53,901 bases of DNA from Syntrophobacteraceae bacterium (lineage in GTDB: Bacteria; Desulfobacterota; Syntrophobacteria; Syntrophobacterales; Syntrophobacteraceae), in the NCBI GenBank assembly GCA_031292215.1, contig JARLHO010000123.1, positions 1 to 53,901 of the forward strand, written 5' to 3'. Shown piece after piece: positions 1 to 8,652 of this stretch (its first letter is position 1; each line of letters opens with the position of its first letter). A program made the position numbers and the translations under genes. The notes below the pieces were generated by a model. It saw nothing but the letters and a program-made list of their open reading frames with translations. It did no database searches and had not been told where the DNA came from.

Positions 1-121
1 CATGGCTTCGCTATTGGGTGAACGCTTGAACATTTGGTAACATTGACCTCGCGGTTTGCTCTTTGCCAATCCCCTTCACTCTTAATCGCTCCCTGGATAG
101 CGGAAATCATCTGCCCTTTGA

Positions 122-307
122 CGCCCAACGGGAATTGCTGTCGCCAGGAGCTTTCTTGGGAAAAAGAAAGGATTTACTGGTCAAAGCTTCTGGGCCAGAG
201 GATATTTCGTCTCCACAGTGGGAAGGGATGAGCAGGTTATCCGCCAATATATTAGGAATCAGGAGGCAGAGGATCGCCGACTGGACCAGCTAAACCTGTT
301 CGGGTAG
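122..307 (+). pseudogene. IS200/IS605-family transposase, C-terminal remnant
   Basis: Sixty-one readable codons ending at TAG 305-307. The frame carries FWARGYFVSTVGRDE and then EAEDRRLDQLNLFG, the typical C-terminal block of IS200-type TnpA (Y1 HUH single-strand transposase). TGA at 119-121 closes the frame upstream, and I cannot follow the HUH part in another frame before the window starts. It is therefore at least frameshifted, and probably a decayed insertion. The family call is from recognised motif wording; the degree of decay is uncertain because only 121 bases precede it. Confidence 0.7.
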
Positions 308-952
308 TCACCACCGTCAGGTGGTCAACGGTTTACAACCGCTTTGAGCGGGCCACGGTTTTTCAAGCCTCCGGCTTTGGCGGAGGTATCCGACTCGTCT
401 TCATTCGTTGCATGATGGCTTCCCCTGATTCCGTCGGGTTGGAAATTTCCAACAATATTTCCAACCTTCAGGGAATATTTTAGGGTGAGAACAGGTACAG
501 TCAAGGCAATGTTGATTTGCTGGAATGGCTGTTTGCTCCTACGTATGCGGTGTCGAAGACTCTCCCAAAATTCTCCGGCCGACTCTGGAATCGCTCATTG
601 CCCAAATTCCATCTCCACCATCGCAGAGCGGCTCTCTTTTATCCTTGGAATCGCGGGATACCGATGATCAAAAGAGATATGATCCAAGTGGCTCCGCACG
701 GGCAAATCTTCCTGGATTACTCAAACTTACGGTGGCATACCATTCCCATGGGGAATATCGTCTTTCCCGCCTGATTATTTGAGAGGATGCATCGCTACCG
801 GAGTGACGCCATAAGCAGCTTTCGATATTTGTCAGGCGGGAGAATGCGTCCATCCCGTTTAAGATATAGTGGCGCCTCTTTTTGAGCGGTCATTAGGTTC
901 CACAAACAGTTTCTCTTAAACCCCGCGCCAAACCTCTATTTACCTTCTGCTG
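308..952. other. gene-free stretch with a palindrome
   Basis: About 645 bases without a supportable gene. The open frames between 485 and 853 have no good ribosome binding site and no recognisable protein. Besides the hairpins at 311-386 it holds a 16-base perfect palindrome GTTGGAAATTTCCAAC at 438-453. Part of this can also pair with 457-466 as a 10-bp stem (437-446 with 457-466), giving two competing structures. Confidence 0.5.
311..386. repeat. three short hairpins after the IS200 remnant
   Basis: Three perfect stems lie directly downstream of the transposase stop: CCACC/GGTGG (311-315/320-324), CCGC/GCGG (339-342/348-351) and CCTCCG/CGGAGG (368-373/381-386). Subterminal hairpins are what IS200/IS605 transposases recognise, so one of these may be the old right end. 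Which one, if any, cannot be told from one copy. Confidence 0.4.
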
Positions 953-1153
953 TCACGACATGCTTCCGGGCCCTGGAAAATCGATTGTGGCATCGTGGCG
1001 CGCCGACTTATCTAATTTCCAGAGCAAAAGCCGGCATCTTTCCCGCCAGCAGGCCAATTCATTTTCCATCTCCCCTCGCTCGGCCCCGAGCAGCAGCGCC
1101 GAGATCACAAACCCGCAAAGGGTCCCGACCATAAACAACAAATAGGAGCGCAT
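953..1153 (-). CDS. small membrane protein, unknown function
   Basis: A 66-residue protein that I do not recognise. It has one N-terminal hydrophobic segment (about residues 4-22, YLLFMVGTLCGFVISALLL) followed by a charged, arginine- and glutamate-rich tail with two cysteines (CWRERC). This fits a single-pass inner membrane protein with a cytoplasmic tail. The ATG at 1153 is preceded on the minus strand by AAGGGG about eight bases upstream, a good ribosome binding site and the main reason to accept it. It stands alone between gene-free stretches. An overlapping plus-strand frame is rejected because it has neither binding site nor protein-like composition. Confidence 0.5.
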   Translation of the reverse strand: MRSYLLFMVGTLCGFVISALLLGAERGEMENELACWRERCRLLLWKLDKSARHDATIDFPGPGSMS

Positions 1154-1547
1154 ATCTTTTCCCCTTTATATCTGCGATGTGCGTAGCCGGTAAAACCGCA
1201 TCCACTTTCCGGGTGCTGGCGGCAAAAGATATCCGATTCGCAGTGGCAAGGGGGGCGAACCGGGATTTAAGTCACCGGCGCAGCACGGAAAAACAGCGCT
1301 CGATGCGTTAATAATTTGATTTTACAAAAGATATTCGATCTATATTTTTTAAAATATCAGCGCATAACCGCGTGTGGTAACAGCCGAGATAACAGCAGTC
1401 GTAACAGCAGGGACCGTGGCTGGTAAATGGCGGCCCGGCCGTTGGGGATAAGTGGGGTGGTAAATAGAGGGATGGCGCGATTCGTGTTCTTTTTTAAAAG
1501 GGCGCCGGAGGCGCGCGAGGCGATCCCGTAAGTTCCACCCGAGCCTC

Positions 1548-1589
1548 CATAGCGCATGAATATCCACAGGGCATATATCATGCGCTATG
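1548..1589. repeat. 12-bp perfect inverted repeat
   Basis: CATAGCGCATGA at 1548-1559 is exactly complementary to TCATGCGCTATG at 1578-1589, with an 18-base spacer. No T run follows on either strand, so it is not an obvious intrinsic terminator. A regulator site or the stem of a small RNA is possible. Confidence 0.6.
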
Positions 1590-1784
1590 CCATGCGGCTT
1601 AGCCGGGGCGCAAACCGGAAACGGCAAAAGTAGAATCGGTAATGTCTGCCAAGCCTTGTGAATGAAACCGCGGCCCCAATGGGCATGGGCCGCCGACAGC
1701 CGGATCGCCATCCCGGGGATACCTCCCTTGAGTTTCGCGGCGGTGGGAAAGGAGAAAAAGGCGGGCGTAATTTTTTAGGGCGGC

Positions 1785-1809
1785 GGCGGGGGGGGCGCCC
1801 CCCCCCGCC
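1785..1809. repeat. G8/C9 zero-loop palindrome downstream of tkt
   Basis: Eight G, then CG, then nine C form a nearly loopless palindrome, extended by GGC/GCC on the flanks with one bulge. It lies about 24 bases after the transketolase stop on the minus strand, but is followed there by CTAAAAAATT rather than a T run. It may block transcription or polymerase; homopolymer length errors are also likely here. Confidence 0.5.
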
Positions 1810-1832
1810 TCTTTGACCTGTGGGTCCTTTGT

Positions 1833-3797
1833 CTAGGCCGTGAGCCCTCCGGCGCCCTGGGCCTGCAAAACGGCCCGCACGATCCCTTCGCGGTCCATGC
1901 CCTCCGCTTTGTAGAGCTCGGAGGGTGTGGCGGAGAATCCGTATTTTTTCACTCCGAGCCGGACAAGCCTGCACCGAAGACCATTTTCGACAATGGCCTC
2001 AGCCACCATGGCCCCAAGACCCGTATCCGCGTGGTGGTCCTCGACGGTTACGATCAGGCCGGTTTCTGCGGCCCTGGCGATCGATTCCACGTCCAGGGGC
2101 CTTAGCGAGGCGAAATTTAGCACCGTGGCGTGGACGGAGTAAACCCTGGCGAGTTCCTCGGCCGCCTTAACGGCTTCATGGATCGGCGCCCCGCAGGCGA
2201 TTATCGCCGCATCGGGGCCGCGGCGGAGCCAGTCGGCCTTTCCGGGGGAAAACCGGTACTCTGCGCCAAAGGCCGGATTTCCCGATTCATCTAAGATCGG
2301 CGAGAGCTTGGACCGGCCCATGCCCACAAAAAAGTTTCCGGGTCTTCCGGCGATATAGCGAACGATCCTGTCGGTCTGGTTGGGGTCTGCGGGCATGAAG
2401 AGGGAAAAGCCGAAAAGGTGTCGCAAAAGGCCGATGTAGTCGATGCACTGATGGGTCTGGCCGTCTTCTCCGACATCGAGTCCGAGGTGCGTGCAAACCA
2501 GCTTGAGGTTTGTCTCGTTTATGTCGTTTAGTCTTAGCTGGTTAAACACCTCCGTTACGCCAAAGACCCCGAATGTGCTAAAAAAGACGGCAAACCCCTC
2601 CTTGCTCAACGCACCCGATGCCGTAGCCGTGTGGTGCTCCTGGATGCCGCACTCGAAAAAGCCCTTATCCGAGACCTTGTGGAGGCCGTCCATCTTTACC
2701 GAGCCTTCCAGGTCGCAGGTAAAACCGACGATCTTGGGGACTTTCCCCGTGTTGTTGAGCCTCGCGAGATCTTCTAGGGCCGCGCCGTAGGCCGACCGGT
2801 TGTCGGTTGGCTTATCGGCGCCGTAGCTCCTCGGCTCGCCGGTAACGACCGTGGGATAGACGGGAGGGCGGGAAAAAGTCCTGGCCGATTTCAGGCTAAC
2901 GGATCTCTTTTGCTTTAGCGCGGCTATGGGATTTTCCAGGTTAAGCTCTCCCAGCGCCTTGGCCGCATCCGATTCGCTTAGCACCGACCCGTGGTATTTA
3001 GCCTTGTTTTCCATAAACGATACGCCTTTTCCCATGACCGTCCGGGCAATGACGGCGAACGGAAAGCGCGGATCGGCGGCGGCTTCTCCCAGGTACACCT
3101 TGCGCATGGCCTGAAAAATCTGCTCGAAATCGTTGCCGTCTTCGACATAGACCACATTCCAGTGGGACGCGGCGAAATCCGCCCGGATATCCTGGGGCAT
3201 CACCGCGTGGGTGCTTCCGCCGATCTGGAGATGGTTGCGGTCGATCAGACACGCCATGTTGTTTAGGCCGTATTTTGCGGCAAACCGGCGGGCCTCAGAT
3301 ATCTGCCCCTTTTGCTGTTCGCCGTCTCCCATGAGCACGAAGACCCTGTTCTTTTTTTCCTGGAGCTTTAGCCCAAGCGCCATGCCGGCCCCGGCCGAAA
3401 GCCCCTGGCCAAGCACCCCGGTGTTCCACTCGACCCCGGGAACGCAGGATTCGACATGGCCGGCAAAGGCCGAGCCGCCGCGCCGAAACCCCACGAGGAA
3501 ATCTTCTTCTTCGATGTAGCCAAACTCGCTTAGCACCGAGTAGACGCCCGGGCTGACATGGCCCATGCTTACCACCAGCCGGTCGCGTCCCTCCCAGCAC
3601 GGGTTTTCCGCAGTGTGCGAGATGGTGCTGTAGAGCATCAAAAGCAGATGGAGCGAAGACATCGAGCCGCCCGGATGACCGCTGCCGGCAAGAGTCGTAC
3701 TGACGATTATGCGGCGCATGCAGCGCAGCCACATCTCATGGAGCCTCTGTTTCTGCTCCTCGCTCAAAGACGTCTGGTCAAGGGAAATTTTAAACAT
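1833..3797 (-). CDS. tkt: transketolase
   Basis: Full-length single-chain transketolase of 654 residues. It moves two-carbon ketol units between sugar phosphates in the non-oxidative pentose phosphate pathway, using thiamine diphosphate, in the cytoplasm. The N-terminal cofactor domain shows GSGHPGGSMS, a GDGEQQKGQ...DRNHLQIGG diphosphate/Mg motif and KYHGS. The middle pyrimidine-binding domain shows ECGIQEHH with the catalytic glutamate, and GEDGQTHQ. A C-terminal transketolase domain ends the protein. The wording is more divergent than the E. coli enzyme (for example GIQEHHTA), so a related two-carbon transferase cannot be wholly excluded. The ATG at 3797 follows GGAGAGAAGTAA. It lies 40 bases after the Mrp-type gene on the same strand and is probably cotranscribed. 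Confidence 0.9.
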   Translation of the reverse strand: MFKISLDQTSLSEEQKQRLHEMWLRCMRRIIVSTTLAGSGHPGGSMSSLHLLLMLYSTISHTAENPCWEGRDRLVVSMGHVSPGVYSVLSEFGYIEEEDFLVGFRRGGSAFAGHVESCVPGVEWNTGVLGQGLSAGAGMALGLKLQEKKNRVFVLMGDGEQQKGQISEARRFAAKYGLNNMACLIDRNHLQIGGSTHAVMPQDIRADFAASHWNVVYVEDGNDFEQIFQAMRKVYLGEAAADPRFPFAVIARTVMGKGVSFMENKAKYHGSVLSESDAAKALGELNLENPIAALKQKRSVSLKSARTFSRPPVYPTVVTGEPRSYGADKPTDNRSAYGAALEDLARLNNTGKVPKIVGFTCDLEGSVKMDGLHKVSDKGFFECGIQEHHTATASGALSKEGFAVFFSTFGVFGVTEVFNQLRLNDINETNLKLVCTHLGLDVGEDGQTHQCIDYIGLLRHLFGFSLFMPADPNQTDRIVRYIAGRPGNFFVGMGRSKLSPILDESGNPAFGAEYRFSPGKADWLRRGPDAAIIACGAPIHEAVKAAEELARVYSVHATVLNFASLRPLDVESIARAAETGLIVTVEDHHADTGLGAMVAEAIVENGLRCRLVRLGVKKYGFSATPSELYKAEGMDREGIVRAVLQAQGAGGLTA

Positions 3798-3837
3798 TTA
3801 CTTCTCTCCGCAATCGATCGGTCTATGCTGTTACCGT

Positions 3838-4731
3838 TTACCCCTGCTTACCCCCTTGGCCTTCGCCAAGAATACCCAGGACCGAAGCGACCAGATCTTC
3901 TACGGCCTTGACAAAGGGCGTGCCGGAGTCGCTGTTTAGCACCGGAATCCCCCGGTCTCCTCCTTCGACCACACTCGGATCGAAGGGCAGCTCGCCTATG
4001 TAGCGCACCTTCATCGCCTCGGAAGTCCTGCGGCCCCCCCCGGTCTTGAATATGGCGATAAACTCGTTGCAGTGGGGGCAAAAAAGCCCGGACATGTTTT
4101 CTACAAGCCCCAGGATGGTCATCTCCACCTTGCGGCAAAAATTTATGGATTTTCTGACATCGGCAAGCGCCACTTCCTGGGGCGTTGTCACGATGAGCGC
4201 CTTGGCGTCGGGAACGAGCCGGGATATGCTAAGCGCCTCATCCCCGGTTCCGGGAGGCGAATCGATCACCAAAAAGTCGAGATCCCCCCAGTTGCAATCG
4301 GCGATGAACTGCTGGATGACGCCGTGCTTTACCGGGCCTCGCCAGATGATCGCCGAATCGGTATCGTCGAGCATCGATTCTATCGAGACTATCTTGAGAT
4401 TGGGCCCGTATTCGTAGGGAAGGATCTCCTGTTCGGCGGTGATGTCCAACTTGCCGATCAGCCCGAACATCTTGGGAATGGAGGGTCCATGCAGGTCGAT
4501 GTCGAGAAGCCCGACCTTGTAGCCGCTGCGGGCAAGTCCCAGCGCGAGGTAGCTTGCGACGCTGCTTTTGCCCACCCCCCCCTTGCCGCTCATTACCAAC
4601 ACCTTGTGTTTGATACGGGAGAGCTTGCAGCCAACCAGTTCCTCCCTGGTTTTTTTCTCCCCCGAACTCTTGCATGACCCGCACGATTTCTGATCGCAAC
4701 CCATGGCAACCCCGCTTCCCCCCGGCGTCAA
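3838..4731 (-). CDS. mrp: Mrp/NBP35-type P-loop ATPase (Fe-S cluster carrier)
   Basis: 297-residue ParA-like ATPase of the Mrp/ApbC/NBP35 group, which binds and hands over Fe-S clusters in the cytoplasm. It shows the deviant Walker A SGKGGVGKSS near residue 50, the DIDLHGPSIPKMFG motif, VIDSPPGTGD, and the C-terminal CPHC pair of the cluster-binding type. A cysteine-rich N-terminus (CDQKSCGSC) adds an NBP35-like feature. ATG codons at 4731 and 4704 are both possible; the internal one gives MGCDQKSC, which resembles relatives better, and GGGGAAGCGGGG lies upstream of it. It is first in a two-gene unit with transketolase and divergent from the secretion operon. Confidence 0.9.
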   Translation of the reverse strand: MTPGGSGVAMGCDQKSCGSCKSSGEKKTREELVGCKLSRIKHKVLVMSGKGGVGKSSVASYLALGLARSGYKVGLLDIDLHGPSIPKMFGLIGKLDITAEQEILPYEYGPNLKIVSIESMLDDTDSAIIWRGPVKHGVIQQFIADCNWGDLDFLVIDSPPGTGDEALSISRLVPDAKALIVTTPQEVALADVRKSINFCRKVEMTILGLVENMSGLFCPHCNEFIAIFKTGGGRRTSEAMKVRYIGELPFDPSVVEGGDRGIPVLNSDSGTPFVKAVEDLVASVLGILGEGQGGKQG

Positions 4732-5127
4732 AGCCTATCGCCCGCGAGCCCCGTGACCCGCGACAAAACCTCGCACCCGGAAAATATGGTTTCGAATAAA
4801 ACGCATGAAACTAGAAGTTATTTTCAACCAAGTCAACTCTATAGGATCCCAATCCCGCAGACTGATTGTAAACTTTATAGGCGGCGGGCAACAAATGTTT
4901 TCCTGCGAAAAGTTCTCGATTACAAAAAATTACTCGCCGGGGCGGCGGCCGCCAAACACTGACCGGAATCGATTGCAATCGATAACCCCTCGGTTTTGCG
5001 CACCATGTCATTTTTACCGGTAGCGTTTACTTTTCCTCGGGATGCTGGTAACATGCGCAAATTCTCTTAGCGGGAACCATTTTTTCACTATCCATTTCGG
5101 ATCACCGTTTATTTGCAAGGGCATACC
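4732..5127. promoter_or_regulatory. divergent intergenic region with 16-bp palindrome
   Basis: About 396 bases separate the leftward mrp gene from the rightward gspE gene, with no supportable gene. It contains the perfect 16-base palindrome ATCGATTGCAATCGAT at 4968-4983. The position between divergent promoters makes it a candidate operator. No convincing -35/-10 pair was recognised by eye. Confidence 0.4.
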
Positions 5128-6822
5128 ATGGAAGAGCGCACGTGTCTGCTGGACGCCTTTCAACGCGAATTCAACCTCGATGAAGAACACAAGCTCCGTT
5201 TGCAGCATGCCTTCTTCATCGAGCGGCTTCCGTTGGCCGAGGCGTTCGAAGAGATAGCGATAACCGACGAAAGCCGTATCCTGCGGGTGATGTCCAAACA
5301 ACTGGAGCTTCCGATACTGGTTCGCGAGGACTACCCCGATAAGCCCGTGCTGCTCGAGTCGGTTTCGATGTTTTTCCTGCGAAAACACGCCATTTTGCCC
5401 ATCCAGGTGGAAAGCGAAAGGGTGCGGGTGGTGATAAACGACCCGATGAACCTGCCGGTGCTAAACGCTGTCTCCAGTTATTTCGCGGGAATGGAGCTGA
5501 GCCTCTATCTCGGGCAGCGAGAGGAGATCCGCACAGCGATCGACCGGCTCTACGGGGCCGCGGCCCGGGAGGCCGAGGAGCAGTCGGTCATGACGCTTGA
5601 CGCGGGCGGTTTCGAAGACGACCTGGAGCACTTAAGAGGGCTTGCCCAGGAGGCGCCCATCGTTCGGCTCGTAAACGTTTTGATCTCGCGAGCCCTCGAT
5701 ATGAGGGCCTCAGACATTCACTTCGAACCCTTCGAGCGGGCGTTCCACGTCCGGTGCCGGGTCGACGGCGTGCTCTTTGATCTCGACCAGCCTCAGAAGA
5801 CCATGCAGTCGGCGATCATTAGCCGGCTAAAGCTCATGGCCAACTTGAACATCGCCGAACGGCGGCTGCCCCAGGACGGCAAGATCAAGATACGGTTCGG
5901 GTCCCGGGAAGTCGACATCCGCGTATCCACCGTGCCCACCATCTACGGCGAGAGCGTGGTGCTGAGACTCCTTGCCCAGGAGAGCGTGGAATACGACCTG
6001 GCAAACCTTGGCATGGACAAAAAGGATCTTGATTACCTCGAAGGCCTCATCGAGCGGCCCTACGGCATGGTGCTCGTAACCGGGCCGACCGGCTCGGGGA
6101 AAACGACCACCCTCTACGGAGTGCTAAAGAAACTAAACACGGTCACCCGAAAGATCATAACCGTCGAAGACCCCGTCGAATACCAGATAAACGGAATCAA
6201 CCAGGTCCAGGTAAAGCCCCAGATCGGGCTGACCTTCGGCAATACCCTTCGCTCCCTGGTGCGCCAGGACCCCGACGTGTTGCTGATCGGTGAAATCCGC
6301 GACAAGGAGACCGCCGACATTGCCATCGAGTCCGCCCTTACCGGCCACCTGGTGCTTTCCACGCTTCACACAAATGACGCTCCCGGCGCGATAACGCGCC
6401 TTCGAGACATCGGAATCGAGTCCTTTCTCATGGCCGATTCTCTTCTGACCGTCATGGCCCAGCGCCTCATCCGGGTGCTCTGCCCTCACTGCAAGGAGGA
6501 GTACAAGGCCAGGGAAGAAGACCGGGGGAAAATCGGAGACTATTTGCCCGATCTTGAGCCAACCGTTTCGCTCTACCGCAACAAGGGGTGCGAAAGGTGC
6601 GGATATACGGGCTATAAAGGCAGACAGGGGATTTTCGAGATACTGCCGGTAAACGAGGTGGTAAAGTCTGCCATCGTTGCGGGAAAAGACGCCGGAACCA
6701 TCTCCCGGATAGCCTCCGAGTCCGGCTACCGTCCGCTCGCCCACAACGGCTTCCAGAAGGTGGTCGAAGGAATAACGACCCTTTCGGAGGTGCTGCGGGT
6801 GACAAGCCTTTCGGTTCAGTAA
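5128..6822 (+). CDS. gspE: type II secretion ATPase GspE
   Basis: 564-residue hexameric ATPase that powers pseudopilus assembly at the cytoplasmic face of the type II secretion system. An N-terminal GspE domain (residues 1-150) is followed by the ATPase core. The core has Walker A GPTGSGKTT near residue 319, the Walker B region LLIGEIRDKETADIA, and the histidine-rich box HLVLSTLHTNDAPGA. The tetracysteine zinc motif (CPHC near 452, CERCGYTG near 489) is typical of GspE and PilB. Genomic context, with pseudopilins and secretin behind it, favours GspE over PilB. I chose the ATG at 5128, preceded by AAGGG, over a TTG at 5113. It begins the cluster, and gspF starts 34 bases later. Confidence 0.93.
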   Translation: MEERTCLLDAFQREFNLDEEHKLRLQHAFFIERLPLAEAFEEIAITDESRILRVMSKQLELPILVREDYPDKPVLLESVSMFFLRKHAILPIQVESERVRVVINDPMNLPVLNAVSSYFAGMELSLYLGQREEIRTAIDRLYGAAAREAEEQSVMTLDAGGFEDDLEHLRGLAQEAPIVRLVNVLISRALDMRASDIHFEPFERAFHVRCRVDGVLFDLDQPQKTMQSAIISRLKLMANLNIAERRLPQDGKIKIRFGSREVDIRVSTVPTIYGESVVLRLLAQESVEYDLANLGMDKKDLDYLEGLIERPYGMVLVTGPTGSGKTTTLYGVLKKLNTVTRKIITVEDPVEYQINGINQVQVKPQIGLTFGNTLRSLVRQDPDVLLIGEIRDKETADIAIESALTGHLVLSTLHTNDAPGAITRLRDIGIESFLMADSLLTVMAQRLIRVLCPHCKEEYKAREEDRGKIGDYLPDLEPTVSLYRNKGCERCGYTGYKGRQGIFEILPVNEVVKSAIVAGKDAGTISRIASESGYRPLAHNGFQKVVEGITTLSEVLRVTSLSVQ

Positions 6823-6856
6823 ACACAAAACGCTAATCCCCGGGAGGGGGGGGCTT

Positions 6857-8044
6857 ATGGCTTCATTTCAATACCAGGCGCGAGATTCCGGCGGGGCGAC
6901 TCACCGCGGAGTGATGGAGGCGCTTTCGGAATCGGACGCCGCCAGAAAGCTAAAGGCTGGAAAACTCTTTCCGATCAGCATCAAAGCGGCCACCAGAACC
7001 AGGAAGCGGCGAATTCCCGAAGAGCACGTCATTCGATTTTTTTTCGATCTCTCCGACCTTATGGTCGCGGGGCTGCCCCTCGACCGCGCCCTTAGCCTCA
7101 TAAGCTCCAACCAGACCCACAAGCGTTTCCAGCGGGTGGTGCAGGAGCTGTTTGAATCCGTGCAGGCGGGAAACGATCTTTCGGGGGCCATGAGTCAATA
7201 CCGGGACGTATTCGGGGCGCTTTCCGACCACATGATACGGGCCGGGGAGGCGAGCGGAACGCTTGGACCCATTTTGAAGCGGCTGGCCCGCTATCTCGAA
7301 CAGCGGCGGGCATTTCGCCAGACCATGGTGTCGGCGATGGTGTATCCGGCTATTCTTCTTAGCACCTCGACGGTTTCGGTGGTGATACTTCTGGTCTACG
7401 TCATACCAAGATTTGCCCAGATTTTCCACGAGCTAAACCAACCCGTGCCCCTGCTGACCCAGCTCATGATCGATACGGGCCTGTGGCTAAGAGATTACGG
7501 CTGGGCGATCCCGCTTGTAGCCCTCGCCGCGGCGTTTTCGGCAAAGTACCTGCTGCGCCGGCCGGGCGTGCGCAAAGCTTTGGACAAGTTCCTGTTTCGG
7601 GTCCCTTTTTCCCGTTATTTGATTCTGTTTAGCGAAATGACCCGTTTTTGCCAAACGCTTGGAACGATGATCGAAGCCGGCGTGCCGCTTCTTCGGGCGC
7701 TCACTTTGGGCCAGGGGCTGATAATGAACGGGCTTTTGCGAGAATCGATGAACCCGCTCCACCAGGAAATAAAGGCCGGACGGTCGATGAGTAATTTTTT
7801 TCGCTCTCAACCAGCCTTCCCCCCACGGATGGGAACGATGCTGCGCATATCCGAGGAGCAGGGCAACCTGGGCCCCGGTCTGCTCTCGCTATCGGAGTAC
7901 TTCGAAAAGGAAATTCAAAGGAGGCTCCAGCGAATAATGACAATGGCCGAGCCCATGGTGATCCTGCTTACCGGGGGCTTTGTGGGCATTATAGTCATGA
8001 GCATGTTTTCGGCAATCTTTGGGATCAACAACATCAAGTTTTGA
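6857..8044 (+). CDS. gspF: type II secretion inner-membrane platform protein GspF
   Basis: 395 residues, normal for GspF/PilC. It is the polytopic inner-membrane platform that couples GspE to pseudopilus growth. Two T2SSF four-helix domains are present (about residues 65-190 and 265-390). Three hydrophobic segments lie near 160-182, 210-228 and 365-385, the last in MAEPMVILLTGGFVGIIVMS, a strongly conserved end. The start follows GGGAGGGGGGGCTT. Downstream, a tandem GTGAATGG repeat separates it from the first pseudopilin. Confidence 0.93.
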   Translation: MASFQYQARDSGGATHRGVMEALSESDAARKLKAGKLFPISIKAATRTRKRRIPEEHVIRFFFDLSDLMVAGLPLDRALSLISSNQTHKRFQRVVQELFESVQAGNDLSGAMSQYRDVFGALSDHMIRAGEASGTLGPILKRLARYLEQRRAFRQTMVSAMVYPAILLSTSTVSVVILLVYVIPRFAQIFHELNQPVPLLTQLMIDTGLWLRDYGWAIPLVALAAAFSAKYLLRRPGVRKALDKFLFRVPFSRYLILFSEMTRFCQTLGTMIEAGVPLLRALTLGQGLIMNGLLRESMNPLHQEIKAGRSMSNFFRSQPAFPPRMGTMLRISEEQGNLGPGLLSLSEYFEKEIQRRLQRIMTMAEPMVILLTGGFVGIIVMSMFSAIFGINNIKF

Positions 8045-8050
8045 AGGTCC

Positions 8051-8075
8051 GTGAATGGGTGAATGGGTGAATGGG
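8051..8075 (+). repeat. GTGAATGG tandem repeat (three copies)
   Basis: Three back-to-back copies of GTGAATGG begin six bases after the gspF stop, and more degenerate copies follow to about 8110. The same unit recurs at 15386, 15837, 25681, 26185 and 28437. It overlaps the earliest possible start of the next gene. Confidence 0.7.
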
Positions 8076-8627
8076 GGCAAAAAGTGGCGAATGGGCCAAG
8101 GGGTGAACGGGAAGAACCCGCTGAGCTCATCTGTCAACCGATCCTTGCGCTTTCTGCGCGGGCGCTACCGCCCGCTCCGGTCCTGCGCGGCCGGGGGCTT
8201 TACCCTTGTCGAACTGCTCGTGGTCATGATCATCATAGCGACTGTCATCGCCATTACGATTCCACGAGTCGGCGCCAATTGGAAGCAGATCCAGGACAGC
8301 GATTTTTTGGAGCAGTTCACCGGATCGATTCAAAGGAGCAGGCTTTTCGCGATGAACTCCGGCATGCCGGTTTCCTTCAGGCTAAACGGGGCGAGTCGCG
8401 TGTACGGGGTGGAAAGCCCGCCCGCGCACCCGATACCCCTTAACGTCGAAATATTTGCCCGGCGCCTGGAGGCGGACCCGAAAAGCGGGGACTTCATCAT
8501 AACTTTCTACCCCGACGGGAGCCTGGTTGGAGACAACCTGCAGGTGGTCTTCGACAACTCGCGCACCTACGACGTTGTCATTAATCCCCTGTTTGGAACG
8601 GTGGAAGTGGAAAAAGGTAAAAGGTAA
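8055..8627 (+). CDS. gspH: minor pseudopilin GspH
   Basis: Prepilin-like protein with the cleavage and methylation motif GGFTLVELLVVMIIIATV. The mature part would start at F49 if the longest frame is used. The C-terminal part, ending in FDNSRTYDVVINPLFGTVEV, has the FimT/GspH pattern and not that of the major pseudopilin GspG. After processing by PilD it would sit at the pseudopilus tip. The true start is unclear: ATG 8055 lies inside the GTGAATGG repeat and would give a 47-residue leader, while ATG 8091 and GTG 8103 give shorter, basic leaders. The N-terminal residues before about 8110 may be untranslated. Confidence 0.75.
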   Translation: MGEWVNGGKKWRMGQGVNGKNPLSSSVNRSLRFLRGRYRPLRSCAAGGFTLVELLVVMIIIATVIAITIPRVGANWKQIQDSDFLEQFTGSIQRSRLFAMNSGMPVSFRLNGASRVYGVESPPAHPIPLNVEIFARRLEADPKSGDFIITFYPDGSLVGDNLQVVFDNSRTYDVVINPLFGTVEVEKGKR

Positions 8628-8652
8628 AGGGAGGGTGAGAGAGGGGGGGAGT

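Larger units (their letters stand above)
1154..1832. other. gene-free stretch with inverted repeats
   Basis: About 680 bases downstream of transketolase with no gene I can defend. A 120-codon minus-strand frame (1349-1711) has a ribosome-binding-like GGGAGGT but an implausible sequence and contains a perfect inverted repeat, so it is not called. Structural items in the stretch are listed separately. Confidence 0.5.

Noticed and set aside
525-782. 85-codon plus-strand frame after the IS200 remnant
   Set aside because: No ribosome binding site, no family, and two other frames of similar length overlap it.
1349-1711. 120-codon minus-strand frame with GGGAGGT before its ATG
   Set aside because: The sequence is not protein-like (Arg/Pro/His runs) and spans a perfect 12-bp inverted repeat; the ribosome-binding match is probably chance in GC-rich DNA.
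5128-8044. gspE/gspF as type IV pilus genes pilB/pilC
   Set aside because: Neighbouring pseudopilins with GspI/J/K features, plus GspL/GspM and secretin, fit type II secretion.
8051-8110. Tandem GTGAATGG units as a CRISPR array
   Set aside because: Units are eight bases and adjoining without spacers, and no cas gene is present.
8055-8627. First pseudopilin as the major pseudopilin GspG
   Set aside because: The C-terminal part ends in the GspH/FimT pattern; GspG has a different conserved C-terminal half.
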